Assembly: GCA_016719755.1 (NCBI GenBank)
Contig: JADJYM010000011.1
Span: 124,001 to 188,000, forward strand
Source of the DNA: Novosphingobium sp.
Lineage (GTDB): Bacteria > Pseudomonadota > Alphaproteobacteria > Sphingomonadales > Sphingomonadaceae
Reading direction: 5' to 3'
Length of the DNA stretch: 64,000 nucleotides
The position numbers were made by a program, and so were the translations under genes. The notes under the pieces were generated by a model, which worked only from the letters and a program-made list of their open reading frames with translations, was not told where the DNA came from and searched no databases. This document shows, one piece after another, positions 1 through 8,686 of the stretch (position 1 is the stretch's first letter; every line of letters begins with the position of its first letter).

Positions 1-1
1 G

Positions 2-784
2 CAGGTTGAACGCCCGATCTACAGCTACCGGCTGTCGATCGTCCACTTCTGGGGCCTGATCTTCCTCTACATCTGGGCCGGTCCGCACCACCTGCACTAT
101 ACCGCGCTGCCGGACTGGGCGCAGACGCTCGGCATGGTCTTCTCGGTGATGCTGTGGATGCCCAGCTGGGGCGGCATGATCAACGGCCTGATGACGCTGA
201 ACGGCGCCTGGGACAAGGTCCGCACCGATCCGATTATCCGCATGATGGTGATGTCGATCGCCTTCTACGGCATGTCGACCTTCGAAGGTCCGATGATGTC
301 GATCAAGTCGGTCAATTCGCTGTCGCACTATACCGACTGGACCATCGGCCACGTCCATTCCGGCGCGCTGGGCTGGAACGGGATGATCACCTTCTCGGCG
401 CTGTACTTCCTTGCGCCGCGTCTGTGGGGCCGGGAACGGATGTATTCGCTGCGGATGATCAACTGGCACTTCTGGCTCGCGACGCTGGGGATCGTGTTCT
501 ACGCCTCCTCGATGTGGGTGGCGGGGATCATGCAGGGGCTGATGTGGCGTGAATACGGCGCCGACGGCTACCTGGTGAACAGCTTTGCCGAAACCGTCGC
601 CGCGCTGCACCCGATGTACCTGCTGCGCGCGTTCGGCGGGGTGCTCTACCTCACCGGCGGTGCGATCATGGCCTACAACGTGTGGCAGACGATCGCCGGC
701 CGCCTCCGGGTGGAACCGCCGATGCGCCAGGCCGCCTATGACCCCGCTGCCGACCGCCCGCTGGTCGCCACGCCTGCCGAATGA
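2..784 (+). CDS. ccoN: cbb3-type cytochrome c oxidase subunit I (CcoN), 5' truncated
   Basis: The open frame enters from the window edge and encodes about 260 residues of the catalytic haem-copper subunit of the high-affinity cbb3 oxidase, an inner-membrane proton-pumping terminal oxidase used at low oxygen. The visible part contains WAGPHHLHY, whose His-His pair matches the CuB ligands, and [12 protein letters not shown], which carries the haem-ligand histidines; several hydrophobic helices surround them. The N-terminal half and start codon lie outside the window. It is the first visible gene of an uninterrupted ccoNOQPGHIS series, with ccoO starting 14 bases after its stop. Identity is secure; promoter and any FNR/FixK control cannot be seen. 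Confidence 0.96.
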   Translation, partial: QVERPIYSYRLSIVHFWGLIFLYIWAGPHHLHYTALPDWAQTLGMVFSVMLWMPSWGGMINGLMTLNGAWDKVRTDPIIRMMVMSIAFYGMSTFEGPMMSIKSVNSLSHYTDWTIGHVHSGALGWNGMITFSALYFLAPRLWGRERMYSLRMINWHFWLATLGIVFYASSMWVAGIMQGLMWREYGADGYLVNSFAETVAALHPMYLLRAFGGVLYLTGGAIMAYNVWQTIAGRLRVEPPMRQAAYDPAADRPLVATPAE

Positions 785-798
785 GGGGGTAATTCGAA

Positions 799-1563
799 AT
801 GACCGAGACTACCAAGAAAGAGCCCTGGGGCCGGCACAAGAAGCTGGAAAAGAACGTGGCCCTGCTGGGTGTGTTCGCTTTCCTCGCCGTGACCGTGGGC
901 GGCATCGTCGAAATCGCCCCCTTGTTCTGGATCGACAACACGATCGAGAAGGTGGACGGCGTGCGGCCCTATACTCCGCTGGAGCAGGCGGGCCGGGACA
1001 TCTACATCCGCGAAGGGTGTTATGTCTGCCACAGCCAGATGATCCGTCCGTTCCGCGACGAGGTCGAACGCTATGGCCACTACAGCCTGGCCGCTGAATC
1101 GATGTACGATCATCCGTTCCAGTGGGGCTCGAAGCGCACCGGGCCGGACCTTGCCCGCGTCGGCAAGAAGTATTCCGACGAATGGCACGTCCAGCACCTC
1201 AAGGATCCGCGCGCCGTGGTGCCGGAATCGGTAATGCCGCCTTATGCGTTCCTTGCCGAAAAGGATCTCAACGCCGGTGACATGAAGGCCGATCTGCTCG
1301 CGCTGTACCGGGTCGGGGTGCCTTATACCAAGGCCGACCTTGAAAAGGCGAACGAGGACCTCAAGGCCCAGGCCGATCCGAATGCCGACACCGCCGACCT
1401 GATCAAGCGCTATCCCAAGGCGCAGGTCCGCGATTTCGACGGCAATCCCGATCGCCTGACCGAGATGGACGCGCTGGTCGCCTATCTCCAGGTTCTGGGA
1501 ACCATGGTCGATGTCAACGCGCCTGCCGCGCAGGAGGCGCTGGCCAAGGAAAAGGGCCGGTGA
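799..1563 (+). CDS. ccoO: cbb3-type cytochrome c oxidase subunit II (CcoO)
   Basis: This 254-aa monohaem c-type cytochrome of the cbb3 complex passes electrons from CcoP towards CcoN. One N-terminal membrane anchor spans roughly residues 20-44, followed by a periplasmic domain with the single haem-binding motif CYVCH at residues 74-78 and a later VMPPYAF segment that fits the methionine axial ligand region. Length and domain order are typical of the family. The stop overlaps the GTG start of ccoQ, so translation of the two is probably coupled. Confidence 0.96.
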   Translation: MTETTKKEPWGRHKKLEKNVALLGVFAFLAVTVGGIVEIAPLFWIDNTIEKVDGVRPYTPLEQAGRDIYIREGCYVCHSQMIRPFRDEVERYGHYSLAAESMYDHPFQWGSKRTGPDLARVGKKYSDEWHVQHLKDPRAVVPESVMPPYAFLAEKDLNAGDMKADLLALYRVGVPYTKADLEKANEDLKAQADPNADTADLIKRYPKAQVRDFDGNPDRLTEMDALVAYLQVLGTMVDVNAPAAQEALAKEKGR

Positions 1564-1733
1564 GCGTCCATTCGACCTACGACGCGCTGCGGCACTTTGC
1601 CGACAGCTGGGGGCTGGCCGCGATGGTCGTCATCTTCCTGATCCTGGCGCTCTGGCCGTTCCGGCCGAGCGCCAAGGAAGACAACGAAGCGGCCGCGAAC
1701 ATGATCTTTAAAGGTGACGACAATGGCGAATAA
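1560..1733 (+). CDS. ccoQ: cbb3-type oxidase small subunit CcoQ/FixQ
   Basis: A 57-aa single-pass membrane protein starts at a GTG that overlaps the ccoO stop by four bases. One hydrophobic helix (about residues 19-34, with [16 protein letters not shown]) is followed by a polar tail. Size, topology and position between ccoO and ccoP identify it as CcoQ/FixQ, the small subunit that in other bacteria stabilises the assembled cbb3 complex. Its 3' end overlaps the start of ccoP. Small genes of this kind are often missed by length cut-offs; position makes the call reliable although sequence conservation is low. Confidence 0.88.
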   Translation: MSVHSTYDALRHFADSWGLAAMVVIFLILALWPFRPSAKEDNEAAANMIFKGDDNGE

Positions 1734-2646
1734 GCGCATTGACGAGCCGACCGGCATCGAAACTGTCGGTCATGAATGGGACGGCATCGAGGAACTCAAC
1801 AATCCGCTGCCGCGCTGGTGGGTGATTTCCTTCTACCTGACCATCATCTTCTCGATCGGCTATATAGTGGTCTATCCGGCGATCCCGATGCTCAGCAAGG
1901 CCACCGACGGCCTGTGGGGCTGGTCCAGCCGGGGCCAGCTGGCGGATGAAACCGCCCGGGCCGAAGCCGCGCGCAAGCCGGTGCTGGATGCGATCGCGGC
2001 CACTCCGGTGGAACAGATCGCCAGCGATCCCAAGCTGCTGGCTCAGGCCAAGGCCGGCGGTTCGGCGGCGTTCAAGCAGAACTGCGCCCAGTGCCACGGT
2101 TCGGGCGGCAAGAGCATGCCCGGCAACGGCTATCCCAACCTGACGGATACCGACTGGCTGTGGGGCGGCAACGTCAAGGACATTGAGCTGACGCTGGTGA
2201 ACGGCATCCGCTCGCCCGATCACGCCGCTACCCGCACCAGCCTGATGCCCAGCTTCGGCAAGGACGGCATCCTCACCGGTGCGCAGGTCAACGACGTGGC
2301 GGCCCATGTGCTGTCGCTGTCGGGCAAGGGCCCCGCCAACGCCGCGGGGGCGGCGCTGTTCGCGGCCAATTGCGTGGCCTGCCACGGGGCTGACGGCAAG
2401 GGCCTGCGCCAGTTCGGCGCGCCGAACCTGACCGACCAGGTCTGGCTCTATGGCGGCGAGAAGGCCCAGGTCGTGGCCAGCATCCACAAGGCCCGCGCGG
2501 GCGTGATGCCGGGCTGGTCGGGCAAGCTTGATACGGCCACGATCAAGATGCTGGCTGTCTATGTTCACTCGCTGGGGGGCGGCGAAGACTTCACGGAAGC
2601 TGCGGCCAATCCTCCTGCGAATGGTACTGGAAATGCTCAACCCTGA
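1723..2646 (+). CDS. ccoP: cbb3-type cytochrome c oxidase subunit III (CcoP)
   Basis: The product (307 aa) is the dihaem cytochrome c subunit of cbb3 oxidase. It has a short cytoplasmic N-terminus, one membrane helix near residues 32-54, and two periplasmic cytochrome c modules with haem motifs CAQCH (121-125) and CVACH (217-221). An in-frame GTG lies nine bases upstream at 1714, but the ATG at 1723 is better placed behind AAAGG and is preferred. The gene overlaps both ccoQ (11 bases) and ccoG (14 bases), as expected for a tightly packed oxidase operon. Confidence 0.95.
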   Translation: MANKRIDEPTGIETVGHEWDGIEELNNPLPRWWVISFYLTIIFSIGYIVVYPAIPMLSKATDGLWGWSSRGQLADETARAEAARKPVLDAIAATPVEQIASDPKLLAQAKAGGSAAFKQNCAQCHGSGGKSMPGNGYPNLTDTDWLWGGNVKDIELTLVNGIRSPDHAATRTSLMPSFGKDGILTGAQVNDVAAHVLSLSGKGPANAAGAALFAANCVACHGADGKGLRQFGAPNLTDQVWLYGGEKAQVVASIHKARAGVMPGWSGKLDTATIKMLAVYVHSLGGGEDFTEAAANPPANGTGNAQP

Positions 2647-4081
2647 TCCCAAGCCCGCCACTGAAAGTCTGTACGAGAAGCGCCAGGCCGTCTTTCCCAA
2701 AGCGGTGGACGGCCGCTTCCGCCGCTTCAAGTGGCTGGTGATGATCCTGACCCTCGGGGTCTACTACCTCACGCCCTGGCTGCGCTGGGACCGAGGCCCC
2801 TATGCACCGGACCAGGCGGTGCTGGTCGATATGGCCAACCGCCGGTTCTATATGTTCGGGATCGAGATCTGGCCGCACGAATTCTATTTCGTGGCGGGCA
2901 TGCTGATCATGGCGGGCATCGGCCTGTTCGTGATCACCAGCGCGGTCGGGCGGGCCTGGTGCGGCTATGCCTGCCCGCAGACCGTCTGGACCGACCTGTT
3001 CCAGCACGTCGACCGCTTCGTCGATGGCGACCGGAACGCCCAGATGCGGCTTGAGGCCGCGCCCTGGGGCCCGCAGAAGATTGCCCGGCGCGCGGTCAAG
3101 TGGACCATCTATCTGGCCATCAGTTTCTGGACCGGCGGCGCGTGGATCATGTATTTTGCCGACGCGCCAACCCTGACCCGCGAGTTCTGGAGCGGCGAGG
3201 CGGCGGGCGTCGCCTATGCGACCGTGGGGGTGCTGACCGCCACGACCTTCCTGCTGGGCGGTTTCATGCGCGAGCAGGTGTGCGTCTATATGTGCCCCTG
3301 GCCGCGCATCCAGACCGCGATGCTCGATGAAAAGTCGCTGATCGTCACCTACAAGGACTGGCGCGGCGAACCGCGCGGCAGCGTCAAGAAGGCCGAGAAG
3401 AACCCCGGCGGGGTGGGCGACTGCGTGGATTGCAACCAGTGCGTCAACGTCTGCCCCACGGGGTACGACATCCGCAACGGGCCGGACATCCGCTGCATCA
3501 CCTGCGCGCTGTGCATCGATGCCTGCGACAGCGTGATGGCCCAGGTCGGCCGCCCGCGCGGGCTGATCGACTATGCCACGCTGGACGATTGCAAGATCGA
3601 GCGCGAGGGCGGCCATGCCCGCCCGGTCACCCGCGCATTGTTCCATACCCGCACGCTGGTTTATGTCGGCGTCTGGTCGGCGATCGGTCTGGCGCTGCTG
3701 TTCGCGCTGGGCACACGCACGCACATCGACCTGACCGTCCAGAAGGACCGCAACCCGCCCTATACCGTGCAGCCCAGCGGAGAGATCCGCAACGACTACA
3801 CCATCAAGCTGCGCAACATGGAAAACCGGCCACGCCCGATGGAAGTGTCGCTGGTCGGGCTGGAGCAGGGCGTGATGTGGTCTGACGACATGCCGCGCGA
3901 TCAGGCCGCGCGCAGCCTGAAGTTCAATGTCGATGCCGACCAGACCCGCCCGCAGCGGATCTATGTCGTCGCGCCGCAGGGCACGAAGGAGACCAGCTTC
4001 ACCTTCGCACTGCGGGCCACCGATGCCGAGGGCGGCGGAGATACCAACGAAGTGCGCTTCGACGCGCCCGGAGACGAATGA
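2633..4081 (+). CDS. ccoG: Cytochrome c oxidase accessory protein CcoG (FixG/RdxA)
   Basis: A 482-aa polytopic membrane protein with a dicluster ferredoxin domain; CcoG homologues take part in copper reduction and delivery during cbb3 assembly. Hydrophobic segments lie near residues 34-48, 86-103, 157-175 and 363-380. Two iron-sulfur cysteine groups are visible: CVDCNQCVNVCP (264-275) and CITCALCIDAC (288-298). Earlier cysteines sit in CGYACPQT (110-117) and CVYMCPWP (217-224). A C-terminal periplasmic Ig-like domain completes the family architecture. An alternative ATG lies at 2621. The gene begins inside ccoP and ends in an ATGA overlap with ccoH. Confidence 0.94.
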   Translation: MLNPDPKPATESLYEKRQAVFPKAVDGRFRRFKWLVMILTLGVYYLTPWLRWDRGPYAPDQAVLVDMANRRFYMFGIEIWPHEFYFVAGMLIMAGIGLFVITSAVGRAWCGYACPQTVWTDLFQHVDRFVDGDRNAQMRLEAAPWGPQKIARRAVKWTIYLAISFWTGGAWIMYFADAPTLTREFWSGEAAGVAYATVGVLTATTFLLGGFMREQVCVYMCPWPRIQTAMLDEKSLIVTYKDWRGEPRGSVKKAEKNPGGVGDCVDCNQCVNVCPTGYDIRNGPDIRCITCALCIDACDSVMAQVGRPRGLIDYATLDDCKIEREGGHARPVTRALFHTRTLVYVGVWSAIGLALLFALGTRTHIDLTVQKDRNPPYTVQPSGEIRNDYTIKLRNMENRPRPMEVSLVGLEQGVMWSDDMPRDQAARSLKFNVDADQTRPQRIYVVAPQGTKETSFTFALRATDAEGGGDTNEVRFDAPGDE

Positions 4082-4554
4082 TGAAGGCCTTCACCACCGG
4101 ACCTTTCACGGGACGGCACATCACGATCATCATGGTGGCGTTCTTCGCCGTGGTGATCGCGGTCAACCTGCTGATGGCCCGCTATGCCACGTCGACCTTT
4201 GGCGGAGTGGTGGTCGAAAACTCCTATGTTGCCAGCCAGAACTTCAACAAGTGGCTGGACGAGGCCGAGCGCGAGAAGGCGCTGGGCTGGACTGCGGAGG
4301 CAACGCGGACGGCTGATGGCCGGATTGCCATCAGCCTGAGCGGCGCGCCCGCGCAGGGCCTTGCGCTGGGCGCCCATGCCCGCCACCCGCTGGGCCGTCT
4401 GCCCGATCAGGATCTGACTTTCCGGCGCGAGGCCGATGGCCGTTTCGTATCCGAACAGGCGCTGCCTGCCGGGCGCTGGCGGCTGCGGATCGAGGCGAAG
4501 GCTGACACGGACGGGGGCGCGCAGCGCTGGCGCACGGAGCAGGACGTCCTGTGA
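4078..4554 (+). CDS. ccoH: FixH/CcoH family cbb3 oxidase assembly protein
   Basis: This 158-aa protein has a single N-terminal membrane anchor (about residues 11-31) followed by a periplasmic domain, the usual FixH/CcoH layout. The conserved segment with SYVASQNFNKWL and the LGW motif after it fit the family. CcoH is needed for cbb3 assembly and contacts the oxidase subunits. It overlaps ccoG by four bases (ATGA) and its stop overlaps the GTG of ccoI, placing it firmly in the operon. Sequence outside the motif is variable, so the call leans on topology and gene order. Confidence 0.9.
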   Translation: MMKAFTTGPFTGRHITIIMVAFFAVVIAVNLLMARYATSTFGGVVVENSYVASQNFNKWLDEAEREKALGWTAEATRTADGRIAISLSGAPAQGLALGAHARHPLGRLPDQDLTFRREADGRFVSEQALPAGRWRLRIEAKADTDGGAQRWRTEQDVL

Positions 4555-6689
4555 CACCTCCCGCCGGCGCCCTGGCCCGCAGCGCTGCGGCTGCCGCCGA
4601 TCCGGTCACGACCGTGCTGGTCGTGCCGGGGATGCATTGCGCCGGCTGCATGGCCAAGGTCGAACGCTCGATTGGCGCCGTGCCGGGGGTAAGCGAGGCG
4701 CGCGTCAACCTGACCGCGCGGCAGGTGCGCGTGGCGCACGATGCGGCAGTCACCATGCCGCAACTGATGGATGCGCTGGCGGGAGTCGGCTTTGCCAGCC
4801 AGCCGCGCGGGGATGATGCGGCGGCGGCCCCTTCGGCGGTGAAGCCGCTGCTGGCGCCGGTGGCCGTGGCGGGCTTTGCCTGCATGAACGTGATGCTGCT
4901 CTCGGTCAGCATCTGGTCGGGCGCGGAAGGCGCGACCAAGGCGCTGTTCCACTGGCTGTCCGCTGCCATCGGCGTACCCGCGATCATTTATGCCGGGATG
5001 CCGTTCTTCAGATCGGCCTGGGGCGCGCTGAAGCGCGGCACCACCAATATGGACGTGCCGATTTCGATCGGCGTGACCCTGGCCACCGCGCTCAGCCTTT
5101 ACGAGACCGCCACCCACGGCGCCGACGCCTGGTTTGACGGCACGCTGATGCTGCTGCTGTTCCTGCTCGCCGGGCGCGCGCTCGACGCGGCGATGCGCGA
5201 TCGCGCCCGCGCCGGGGTCGATGCCCTGCTGCGCCAGGCGGCTCCGGGGGCGATGGTCCTTGCGGCGGGCGGGGGGCTTGATTGGCTCGCCGCGCAGGAC
5301 CTCGTCCCCGGCATGACCATGCGCGTGGCGGCGGGCGAACGCCTGGCCGCCGATGGCGAGATCGTGACTGGCGCCAGCCGCTTCGACCAGTCGCTGCTGA
5401 CCGGCGAAAGCGCGCCGGTGCCCGCCGTGACCGGCGATGCGGTGCTGGCGGGGACGCTCAACCTCGATGCGCCCGTGGACGTGCGGGTGACCGCCGCCGG
5501 GCAGGGAACCACGCTGGCCGAGATCGCGCGGCTGATGGAGGCTTCGGGCCAGGTCCGCTCAGCCTATGTCCGGATCGCTGACCGCGCCTCGCGGCTCTAT
5601 GCGCCTGCTGTCCATTCTTTGGCCGCGCTGACATTCGCGGGCTGGATGATCGCCGGGGCGGGCTGGCACCAGTCGCTGGTCTATGCCATCGCGGTGCTGA
5701 TCATCACCTGCCCCTGCGCGCTGGGCCTGGCCGTGCCGGTGGCGCAGGTCGTCGCCTGCGGCGCGCTGATGAAGCGCGGCGTGATGGTCAAGGACGGCAG
5801 CGCGCTGGAACGCCTTGCGACCATCGACCGCGCGCTGATCGACAAGACCGGCACGCTTACCATGGGCCGCCCGCTGCCCGATTCCGCCGTGCTGGACGCG
5901 CTTCCGGCAGAGGCCGCAGCGGTTGCGCTGGGCCTTGCCTCGCACAGCCGCCATCCGATTTCGCGCGCGCTGGTGGAAGCGCTGGCCGTGCGCGGGATCA
6001 AACCCGCCACGCTGGACGCGGTTGAAGAGGAAAGCGGCCAGGGCCTGCGCGCCGTGTGGCAGGGCAGGGCGGTGGCGCTCCAGCGGCCCGAAGCTGCCAG
6101 CGGCATCGCCACGGCGCTGTCGATCGCGGGCCAGCCCGCCTGGCTGATCCCCTTTGCCGACCGGCTGCGCCCGGATGCCGATGCCGCGCTGCGCAAGCTG
6201 GAGAAGCTGGGCGTCAGGGCGGCGATCCTGTCTGGTGACAATTGCGCCGCCGTGGCCGAAGCCGCGCGCCAGACCGGGCTGGAAGGCCAGGCCGCCGCCA
6301 GCCCCGCCGAAAAGCAGGCGGCGATTGCCCGGCTTCAGGCCGAAGGACACCGGGTGCTGATGGCGGGCGACGGGCTGAACGATGGCCCCGCGCTGTCGGC
6401 GGCAGACGCCTCGATCGCGCCGGGCACTGCCAGCGATGTCGGGCGGCAGGCGGCGGACCTCGTGTTCCTGGGCGATTCGCTCGACGCGATCCCGCGCGCG
6501 CTGCTCGCCGCGCGGCGGACGATGCGGGTGGTGAAGGAAAACTTCGTGCTGGCGATCGGCTACAACGTGCTGGCCGTGCCGCTGGCCATGGCGGGCTTTG
6601 TCACCCCGCTGATCGCCGCGATTGCCATGTCGACCAGTTCGCTGATCGTCATCGCCAATTCGCTGCGGCTGGTGAGGGCGAGCGCATGA
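4551..6689 (+). CDS. ccoI: P1B-type copper-translocating ATPase CcoI (FixI)
   Basis: A 712-aa P1B ATPase that exports Cu(I) for insertion into the cbb3 oxidase. Domains in order: an N-terminal heavy-metal-associated domain with MHCAGC (Cys30, Cys33); membrane helices from about residue 100; an actuator loop with LLTGES; the intramembrane metal site CPC (387-389); the phosphorylation motif DKTGT beginning at Asp431; and the hinge motif GDGLND (606-611). It starts with GTG in a four-base overlap with ccoH and runs into ccoS. Its position separates it from general copper-efflux CopA pumps. Confidence 0.95.
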   Translation: MTPPAGALARSAAAAADPVTTVLVVPGMHCAGCMAKVERSIGAVPGVSEARVNLTARQVRVAHDAAVTMPQLMDALAGVGFASQPRGDDAAAAPSAVKPLLAPVAVAGFACMNVMLLSVSIWSGAEGATKALFHWLSAAIGVPAIIYAGMPFFRSAWGALKRGTTNMDVPISIGVTLATALSLYETATHGADAWFDGTLMLLLFLLAGRALDAAMRDRARAGVDALLRQAAPGAMVLAAGGGLDWLAAQDLVPGMTMRVAAGERLAADGEIVTGASRFDQSLLTGESAPVPAVTGDAVLAGTLNLDAPVDVRVTAAGQGTTLAEIARLMEASGQVRSAYVRIADRASRLYAPAVHSLAALTFAGWMIAGAGWHQSLVYAIAVLIITCPCALGLAVPVAQVVACGALMKRGVMVKDGSALERLATIDRALIDKTGTLTMGRPLPDSAVLDALPAEAAAVALGLASHSRHPISRALVEALAVRGIKPATLDAVEEESGQGLRAVWQGRAVALQRPEAASGIATALSIAGQPAWLIPFADRLRPDADAALRKLEKLGVRAAILSGDNCAAVAEAARQTGLEGQAAASPAEKQAAIARLQAEGHRVLMAGDGLNDGPALSAADASIAPGTASDVGRQAADLVFLGDSLDAIPRALLAARRTMRVVKENFVLAIGYNVLAVPLAMAGFVTPLIAAIAMSTSSLIVIANSLRLVRASA

Positions 6690-6841
6690 CCGGCCTTGCC
6701 GTCCTGATCCCGGTCGCGCTCGGCATGGGACTGCTGGGCCTTGCCGCGTTCTTCTGGTCGCTGAAGCGCGGGCAGTTCGAGGATCTCGACGGTGCCGCCG
6801 CCCGGATCCTGATCGACGATGAAGAGGATACCGCAGCATGA
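6686..6841 (+). CDS. ccoS: cbb3-type cytochrome oxidase assembly protein CcoS
   Basis: A 51-aa protein with one membrane helix (about residues 4-24) followed by the family signature WSLKRGQFEDLDGAA and an acidic C-terminus. CcoS is required for cofactor incorporation into the cbb3 oxidase. It overlaps the ccoI stop by four bases (ATGA), and its own stop overlaps the next small gene in the same way. The close match of the short signature and the operon position make the assignment strong despite the size. Confidence 0.93.
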   Translation: MTGLAVLIPVALGMGLLGLAAFFWSLKRGQFEDLDGAAARILIDDEEDTAA

Positions 6842-7095
6842 AGGCCGAACTGATCCATTTCGGCCTGATGGCGCTGGTTCCTGCCGCGCTCAACGTGGCG
6901 GCGCCGGCGGCGGGGGCCTCGATCCTGGTGCCGGTCTGCACCGGCGACGGGCAGGTCCACATGATGACCGTGCCGGTCGGCGGCGAACAGGCACCGGGGC
7001 AGGGCAGCGGAGCCTGCTGCGCCAAGGGCTGTCATTCCGGATCTTCGCGCAAACGCAATGGCGACAATTTGCGCGATAGCAATGAACTGCCCTGA
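6838..7095 (+). CDS. Small Cys-rich exported or membrane protein at the end of the cco operon
   Basis: An 85-aa protein of unrecognised family starts in a four-base overlap with ccoS, so it is probably translationally coupled to the oxidase assembly genes. The N-terminus has a hydrophobic stretch (about residues 7-31) that could be a signal or anchor, followed by a histidine/methionine patch (HMMTVP) and the cysteine cluster ACCAKGCHSG near the C-terminus. These are potential metal ligands, and with CcoI next door a role in copper handling is plausible. That is inference from residues and position only. Confidence 0.6.
   Translation: MKAELIHFGLMALVPAALNVAAPAAGASILVPVCTGDGQVHMMTVPVGGEQAPGQGSGACCAKGCHSGSSRKRNGDNLRDSNELP
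7069..7082. promoter_or_regulatory. Possible FNR/FixK-like box upstream of hemN
   Basis: TTGCGCGATAGCAA forms an inverted repeat (TTGC/GCAA) with the outer TTG and CAA of the FNR/FixK consensus TTGAT-N4-ATCAA but with two mismatched positions. It lies 38 bases before the hemN start. HemN genes are commonly under FNR/FixK control, which makes the site suggestive; the imperfect match and its position inside the 3' end of the preceding gene keep confidence low. Confidence 0.3.
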
Positions 7096-7120
7096 TCGGC
7101 GCGGTTAAGCTGCAAGCACG

Positions 7121-8434
7121 ATGTGGACCTACTACCCAGAACTGCTCGAAACGCCGGTGCCCCGGTATACGAGCTTCCCGACCGCCGCCGAGTTCGGCAG
7201 CGCCGTCGGCCCGGCGCAGGCCGATGCCGCGCTGCGCGCCGCGCGGGGCGATGTCTCGCTTTATGTCCATATCCCGTTCTGCGAGCAGATCTGCTGGTAT
7301 TGCGGCTGCAACACCGGGGCGGCCAACCGCAGCCAGCGGCTGGCGGGCTATCTCGATTCGCTCCACCGTGACATCGCGATCACCGGGGCGCGGCTGGACG
7401 CCAGCGTGGCGGTGCGCCGCATCGCCTTTGGCGGGGGCAGCCCCAACGCGATCTCGCCCACCGATTTCGTGCGGCTGGTCGATGCCCTGACCCTGCATAT
7501 GCCGCTGGACGAGCCGGTCTGGTCGATCGAGCTTGATCCGCGCGGTCTTACGCCGGCCTGGGCGCAGGTGCTCGGCTGGATCGGGGTGAGCCACGCCAGC
7601 ATGGGCGTGCAGACCTTCGATCCCGACCTGCAGGCCGCGATTGGCCGCATCCAGCCCGATAGCGATATCGTGCGCGGCACCGATCTGCTCCGCACGGCGG
7701 GCATCACCTCGCTCAACTATGACCTGATGTACGGTCTGCCGGGGCAGGATCTTGCCCGGCTGGAAGCGACCCTGAACCGCGCGGTCGAGCTGGGCGCGGA
7801 CCGGATTGCGCTGTTCGGTTATGCCCACGTCCCGCATATGCTGCCGCGCCAGCGCCGGATCGACGCCAGCCGCCTGCCCGACCAGATCGAGCGGTTCGCC
7901 ATGGCCGAATTTGGCTATCAGTTGCTGACCGGGGCGGGATACGTCCCGATCGGCTTCGATCACTTTGCGCTGCCGGGCGATCCGATGGCCCAGGCGGCGG
8001 CGGAAAAGCGCCTCCACCGCAATTTCCAGGGCTTCACCGACGACGCCGCGACCTCGCTTATCGGGCTGGGTGCCTCGGCGATCAGCTGCTTCCCGCAGCT
8101 GCTGGTGCAGAACGAGAAGAACGCCGGACGTTATCGGATGCTGCTGTCGCAGGACATCCTGCCCGCCGTGGGCGGCATTGTCCGCAGCGCCGACGACCGC
8201 CGCCGGGGCGAGGTGATCGCCCAGCTGCTCTGCCACGGCGAGGCGCGGCTCGATGCCGATCTGGCGCGCGAAGTGGGCGCGCGGCTGGCCCCCTTCACAA
8301 CGCGCGGCCTTGCCGAATTCGACGGCGCGGTGCTGCGGGTGATGCCGGGCGGGCGGCCCTATGCCCGGACCATGGCGGCGCTGTTCGATCCCTATCGCCA
8401 GGATTCGGTGCGGCGGTTCTCCTCGGCGGTCTGA
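7121..8434 (+). CDS. hemN: Oxygen-independent coproporphyrinogen III oxidase HemN
   Basis: A 437-aa radical SAM enzyme that converts coproporphyrinogen III to protoporphyrinogen IX under low oxygen, in the cytoplasm. The cluster motif CEQICWYC (Cys54, Cys58, Cys61) is followed by Cys63, as in true HemN proteins. The N-terminal VPRYTSFPTA segment and the GGGSPN motif around residue 108 also match HemN rather than HemW. The location behind the cbb3 cluster makes sense, because microaerobic growth needs both the oxidase and oxygen-independent haem synthesis. It starts 25 bases after the Cys-rich gene. Confidence 0.95.
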   Translation: MWTYYPELLETPVPRYTSFPTAAEFGSAVGPAQADAALRAARGDVSLYVHIPFCEQICWYCGCNTGAANRSQRLAGYLDSLHRDIAITGARLDASVAVRRIAFGGGSPNAISPTDFVRLVDALTLHMPLDEPVWSIELDPRGLTPAWAQVLGWIGVSHASMGVQTFDPDLQAAIGRIQPDSDIVRGTDLLRTAGITSLNYDLMYGLPGQDLARLEATLNRAVELGADRIALFGYAHVPHMLPRQRRIDASRLPDQIERFAMAEFGYQLLTGAGYVPIGFDHFALPGDPMAQAAAEKRLHRNFQGFTDDAATSLIGLGASAISCFPQLLVQNEKNAGRYRMLLSQDILPAVGGIVRSADDRRRGEVIAQLLCHGEARLDADLAREVGARLAPFTTRGLAEFDGAVLRVMPGGRPYARTMAALFDPYRQDSVRRFSSAV

Positions 8435-8463
8435 GACCACCCCAAAAAACCAGACTTCCGGTC

Positions 8464-8517
8464 GTGTCGAGCTTGTCGAGACACGGTTGCGCCCACGTGT
8501 CTCGACAAGCTCGACAC
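8464..8517. repeat. REP-like palindrome, copy 1
   Basis: Perfect inverted repeat with 22-bp arms (8464-8485 and 8496-8517) and a 10-base loop. The arm core reads GTGTCGAGC then TT then GTCGAGACAC. It sits between hemN and ligB, which converge. Two related copies occur at 18381 and 25181, also between convergent genes. It could act as a bidirectional transcription stop or be a mobile palindromic (REP/RAYT-type) element. Confidence 0.9.
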
Positions 8518-8625
8518 AAACGCAGCGGGGGGAGGGGGTCGGATCGGAGGGCGTGAAGGCGCGATGCCATCCGCCTTCTTGCACATCGTTCGCAATCCGC
8601 TATGCTTCATCCCGTCGGCCGCAGA

Positions 8626-8660
8626 CAAAAAGAGAGCGGCCGTCAGGATGAGGGCCGCTC
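8626..8660 (-). terminator. Rho-independent terminator for ligAB
   Basis: Read on the minus strand, an 8-bp GC-rich stem (GAGCGGCC/GGCCGCTC at 8653-8660 and 8634-8641) with an 11-base loop is followed after four bases by a run of T's (A's at 8627-8631 on the plus strand). It lies 27 bases beyond the ligB stop. Confidence 0.6.
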
Positions 8661-8686
8661 CAGGTGGGGAGAACTTGTGCGGTGGT

